DNA of 15,619 bases from the NCBI GenBank assembly GCA_030691585.1, contig JAUYEC010000109.1:1-15619 (forward strand), in the 5' to 3' direction. How positions within the stretch are numbered: position 1 is the first letter of the stretch; each line of letters starts with the position of its first letter. Of this stretch, positions 13,561 through 15,619 are shown piece after piece. The notes under the pieces are model-generated. The model worked only from the letters and a program-made list of their open reading frames with translations, made no database searches and was not told where the DNA came from. Source of the DNA: Candidatus Omnitrophota bacterium. GTDB lineage: Bacteria; Omnitrophota; Gorgyraeia; Gygaellales; Profunditerraquicolaceae. A program made the position numbers and the translations under genes.

Positions 13561-13749
13561 ATGAGCTATATAAAAGAAATGAAGATCCTAAAATTGATTT
13601 TCACCTTTGTTCTGCCGCCGGTTGCGGCATATATGCAGGTGGGCCCGACCAGCAAACAGTTCTTTATAAACATTTTACTTACTTGCATTGGTTGGTTACC
13701 AGGCGTTGTCCATGCGATGTGGTTAATTATCTCCGATAAAGAAAGCTAG
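13561..13749 (+). CDS. YqaE/Pmp3 family membrane peptide
   Basis: The 62-residue product has two membrane helices (about 10-27 and 34-56) and the Pmp3/UPF0057 hallmarks: FVLPPVAAYMQVG in helix 1 and INILLTCIGWLPGVVHAMWLI in helix 2. Such proteolipids sit in the inner membrane and are linked to stress and membrane potential; their exact biochemical role in bacteria is unknown. The start is fixed by AGGAGG six bases before the ATG. Its own promoter is at 13516-13543. It is the first plus-strand gene in the window and is followed by the tRNA. A weak hairpin with a T-run (13745-13766) may end the transcript. Confidence 0.88.
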   Translation: MSYIKEMKILKLIFTFVLPPVAAYMQVGPTSKQFFINILLTCIGWLPGVVHAMWLIISDKES

Positions 13750-13766
13750 ATCGCAAGGCTTTTTTC

Positions 13767-13794
13767 TTGACGGTTCGTTTGTTTCGTGTACAAT
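13767..13794 (+). promoter_or_regulatory. Promoter of the split tRNA-Asn gene
   Basis: TTGACG (13767-13772) and TACAAT (13789-13794) are separated by 16 bases. The -10 box ends 11 bases before the first tRNA base, as expected for a tRNA promoter with a very short leader. Confidence 0.75.
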
Positions 13795-13840
13795 AATAGC
13801 ACAATTCCCCCTTAGCTCAGTCGGTAGAGCGAGTGGCTGT

Positions 13841-14368
13841 GCGAGGCCGCCTTAGGCGGCCGAGCAAAAGGAACGGAGGTGGCATTGGCAAAGCACGATA
13901 CACGACGTTACGCCGATCGTCGCCAGTATTTAATTGCCGCAGTAAAAGCCAGACGTAAAAAAGTCAGGCAAATGGCAGTTGGATATAAAGGCGGGCGATG
14001 TCAAGTGTGCGGCTATGACCGTTGTATCGAAGCTTTAGAGTTTCATCACACCGATTCTTCCGGAAAAGATTTTAGCATATCCGAGAAAGGTTATACTCGG
14101 AGTTGGGCTAAAGTCAAAGAAGAATTGGATAAGTGTATGTTACTTTGCGCCAACTGTCATCGAGAACTTCATGCTCAAGCGCAGCTCCCGCGGGAAACCG
14201 CGGCTGAAACTGCAGGAGAATTGCTGGAAGCCCTAGCGTAACTACGCGGGTAATCAGCAGCCGAGCCCCGGAAGTCCGGGGAAGGTTCAGAGACTATGCA
14301 CCTGCTGCCTAATGCGCAAGCAATGGCAAAGATATAGTCCGCTTCCGAAAGTAATTTCGGGTTAAGCG
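13841..14368 (+). ncRNA. Group I self-splicing intron in tRNA-Asn
   Basis: This 528-base insert follows a U (13840) and ends in G (14368), the group I rule. P1 can form between the exon GGCTGT (13835-13840) and a guide GCGGCC (13856-13861), ending in the required U-G wobble. The core is at the 3' side. P2 is a hairpin with a GAAA loop (14182-14206). P3 is GCAGG (14212) with CCTGC (14301). P4 is TTGCTG (14221) with CAGCAG (14255). P5 is at 14230-14251. P6a is CCCCGG/CCGGGG (14266-14281). P7 is GACTA (14292) with TAGTC (14335), inside the classic GTTCAGAGACTA and AAGATATAGTCC boxes. P8 has a GCAA loop, and P9 is CCGAAA/TTTCGG with a GTAA loop. It resembles compact tRNA introns such as the Azoarcus tRNA-Ile one. 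An HNH gene fills the space between P1 and P2. Confidence 0.92.
13879..14241 (+). CDS. Intron-encoded HNH homing endonuclease
   Basis: The 120-residue product has a basic N-terminus (about 5-38) suited to DNA binding. The HNH domain follows: GGRCQVCGYDRC with a CxxC pair, the catalytic LEFHH, and LLCANCHRELH with the second CxxC plus N and H. Such enzymes cut intron-less alleles so that the intron is copied in by repair; here the target would be the tRNA-Asn anticodon region. GTG at 13879 has AAAGGA six bases upstream. TTG at 13885 has GGAGG five bases upstream and is an equally good start. The last roughly 20 codons, after CHRELH, coincide with the P2 hairpin and the 5' strands of P3, P4 and P5, and the TAA stop lies at the tip of P5. 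The family is firm; activity is untested. Confidence 0.9.
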   Translation: MALAKHDTRRYADRRQYLIAAVKARRKKVRQMAVGYKGGRCQVCGYDRCIEALEFHHTDSSGKDFSISEKGYTRSWAKVKEELDKCMLLCANCHRELHAQAQLPRETAAETAGELLEALA

Positions 14369-15619
14369 TAACCACCAGGTCCGAGGTTCGAGTCCTCGAG
14401 GGGGAGCCAATTCTCTTTAAGCCCTATTCCCGATACAAGGGAATAGGGCTTTTTGGTTGAAAATAAAAGGTTTCTGTCTTTTAAGACGAGGTTCGAGCCG
14501 AGAATTTTCAAAAAATCGCGCTTGGCGCTGGGATTTCCTTGCCAAGCGACAGAACCAGCCCTGTTACAAGTAGTTACGAACTCCTTCGCCGGTTCGAGCC
14601 ACCCGCCGCCTGCTTTCTCTATCTCGCCAAGCCGCTCCTGTAAATCTTTCTTTTCGTTGAGTAATTTTGCCTTCTTATGCTGATATTCTTCCTGAGAAAT
14701 TTCCTTAGCAATATAAAGATCAATTAACCTTTCTATCTTCTCATCAAACTCTTTTAATTTGTCGGCGGCTTGGCGAGCCGCAAAGGAAGAGGCTGTGCCC
14801 TCATCCTTAGCTAATGCTTCAAAGCGATTAATTATTTTGTCTTTAATGTCATTATCTATAAACACATTTAAGATTGCATTGTTTATCTGCTCAAGCAAAG
14901 CCTCTTCCCTAAGGTACTTTTGCGTGCAGGCGGTAAGTTTCTTGGTACAGCGATAATAAACGTGACCCTTCTTAAGTTCTGCCGTAATGCTAGCTCCACA
15001 CTCACCGCATTTCATCAACCCGGTAAAAGTAAACTTATCAGCCGTCTTTTTAATAACTCGTGTTTTCTGTGCGATTACCGCCTGCACGCTGTCGTAAAGT
15101 TTCTTAGTGATAAGCGGCGGGTGGCTCGCCTCAAACCTTTCGTCCTTATAGACCATCACCCCATAATAGAAGGGGTTGCGTAGCATTTTGGCCAAACAAC
15201 TCTTAAAGATAGGCTTGCCCGCCTTCGCCGTAAGCCCCCACCTATGTACTTCCCTTAATAACTCCTCAAGCGAATAATTACCTGTAGCGTATAACTCAAA
15301 CGCCTTATAAACAAAACGTGCTTTTTCCGGGTTAGGTTTTACTGTATGGCTTACGGCGTCGTTGTAGTAACCAAGCGGCGCAGTGCCCGGCCATTCGCCA
15401 CGGCGCAGTTTCTCTCTTAAGCCACGCTTAACATTTTCAGCGAGATTATCTATATAATATTTGCTCTGTCCGAACGCAATAGAAAGCATAAATTTTCCCT
15501 GCGCCGTGGCGTCAAAGCGGTAAGTGGGGAAACGTAGGTCAACGATCTTGCCGATATCAACCAAGTAGATAATCTTTCCGCCGTCAATGGAGTTGCGGGC
15601 AAGCCTATCCGGATGCCAG
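14362..15619 (-). CDS. Large serine recombinase (N-terminus beyond window)
   Basis: This is a site-specific integrase of the serine family. The frame enters at the right edge with WHPDRLARN, the conserved end of the resolvase catalytic domain, so the catalytic serine lies outside the window. A Recombinase domain follows (NVKRGLREKLRRGEWPGTAPLGY onward in the family). A zinc ribbon follows with CGEC and later YRCTKKLTAC, then a long charged coiled coil (14670-14830) and a C-terminal GSNLVLKDRNLLFSTKKP tail typical of the family. The last codons read antisense through the tRNA terminator and 3' exon (LPLEDSNLGPGGYA) and stop in the intron at 14362-14364. This suggests insertion of a mobile element at this tRNA. 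The coding region is more AT-rich than its neighbours. The element's other end is not visible. Confidence 0.93.
   Translation of the reverse strand, partial: WHPDRLARNSIDGGKIIYLVDIGKIVDLRFPTYRFDATAQGKFMLSIAFGQSKYYIDNLAENVKRGLREKLRRGEWPGTAPLGYYNDAVSHTVKPNPEKARFVYKAFELYATGNYSLEELLREVHRWGLTAKAGKPIFKSCLAKMLRNPFYYGVMVYKDERFEASHPPLITKKLYDSVQAVIAQKTRVIKKTADKFTFTGLMKCGECGASITAELKKGHVYYRCTKKLTACTQKYLREEALLEQINNAILNVFIDNDIKDKIINRFEALAKDEGTASSFAARQAADKLKEFDEKIERLIDLYIAKEISQEEYQHKKAKLLNEKKDLQERLGEIEKAGGGWLEPAKEFVTTCNRAGSVAWQGNPSAKRDFLKILGSNLVLKDRNLLFSTKKPYSLVSGIGLKENWLPLEDSNLGPGGYA
14419..14454 (+). terminator. Rho-independent terminator of tRNA-Asn
   Basis: The 13-base arms AAGCCCTATTCCC (14419-14431) and GGGAATAGGGCTT (14439-14451) enclose a 7-base loop and run into five Ts. 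It begins nine bases after the tRNA CCA. The same bases encode part of the recombinase C-terminus on the other strand. Confidence 0.88.

Larger units (their letters stand above)
13806..14409 (+). tRNA. tRNA-Asn(GUU), interrupted by a group I intron
   Basis: The exons are 13806-13840 and 14369-14409; joined they make a 76-base tRNA with encoded CCA. Acceptor strands TCCCCCT (13806-13812) and AGGGGGA (14399-14405) pair fully; the discriminator is G. The D arm is GCTC/GAGC around AGTCGGTA. The T arm CGAGG/CCTCG encloses TTCGAGT. The anticodon loop becomes CTGTTAA only after joining, giving anticodon GUU. The anticodon stem is GTGG/CCAC with an A-C mismatch at 27-43, and the variable loop is five bases. 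The TCCCC start, G discriminator and CTGTTAA loop are typical of bacterial tRNA-Asn. The break falls between anticodon bases 35 and 36, so the unspliced form cannot decode. A promoter is at 13767 and a terminator at 14419. A serine recombinase reads antisense through the 3' exon. Confidence 0.93.

Noticed and set aside
13516..13749. Longer version of the Pmp3/YqaE-type gene starting at the TTG at 13516
   Set aside because: That TTG is the -35 box of the promoter; AGGAGG and the family N-terminus fix the start at 13561.
13806..13840. tRNA 5' half read as a truncated tRNA pseudogene
   Set aside because: A matching 3' half with CCA occurs at 14369, the intervening DNA has group I core boxes, and all stems pair once joined.
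14175..14375. A 66-codon minus-strand frame across the intron core and tRNA exon
   Set aside because: It overlaps the ribozyme core and tRNA, has no ribosome binding site, and its translation is uninformative.
14362..15564. Recombinase taken as complete from a TTG at 15564
   Set aside because: The frame continues upstream to the window edge with the conserved WHPDRLARN motif, so the gene is cut by the window rather than starting there.

Overview
This is a bacterial chromosomal window of about 50% GC, coded almost entirely on the minus strand. It carries diderm-style features: lipoboxes, periplasmic thiol chemistry, an SPFH protein, HtpX-like and site-2 proteases, rubrerythrin and an EFR1-type flavodoxin/ferredoxin. 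The gene mix, the many intergenic palindromes and the zinc-ribbon serine recombinase resemble uncultivated anaerobic lineages such as Omnitrophota. That placement is inference; no rRNA or other clear taxonomic marker is present.

Layout. Positions 1-1277 hold the 5' part of lysS (minus), with a strong promoter and a roughly 210-base leader full of palindromic repeats, one of which supplies the ribosome binding site and start codon. Positions 1402-3415 (minus) hold a small operon: rubrerythrin, SPFH protein, four-helix membrane protein. A MITE-like element separates it from an HtpX-like M48 protease carrying an EF-hand loop. Positions 4615-6167 hold a thioredoxin/CcdA fusion overlapping a DUF1573 protein by ATGA. 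Positions 6267-8781 hold a radical SAM protein, a 64-residue membrane protein and an EFR1-type protein. Positions 8844-10577 hold a glycine-zipper lipoprotein, a four-helix membrane protein and a site-2 protease. Positions 10621-13441 hold purU, corA, a secreted cysteine-containing protein and a YgjP-like metallopeptidase.

The plus-strand part begins at 13516 with a Pmp3/YqaE-type peptide gene and then the most notable locus. A tRNA-Asn(GUU) gene is split inside its anticodon, between positions 35 and 36, by a 528-base group I intron. A nearly complete P1-P9 fold can be drawn by eye, and the intron encodes an HNH endonuclease whose last codons are also the P2, P3, P4 and P5 strands of the ribozyme. 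Immediately downstream and convergent is a large serine recombinase, cut by the window edge, whose reading frame runs antisense through the tRNA terminator and 3' exon and stops inside the intron. Two kinds of mobile element therefore meet on one tRNA gene.

A second theme is two families of short perfect palindromes (arms beginning GTAGGG or CAGGGACAG, and GGGGACGTTC-like). They sit at operon joints and in places supply a stop codon, a possible start or a terminator.
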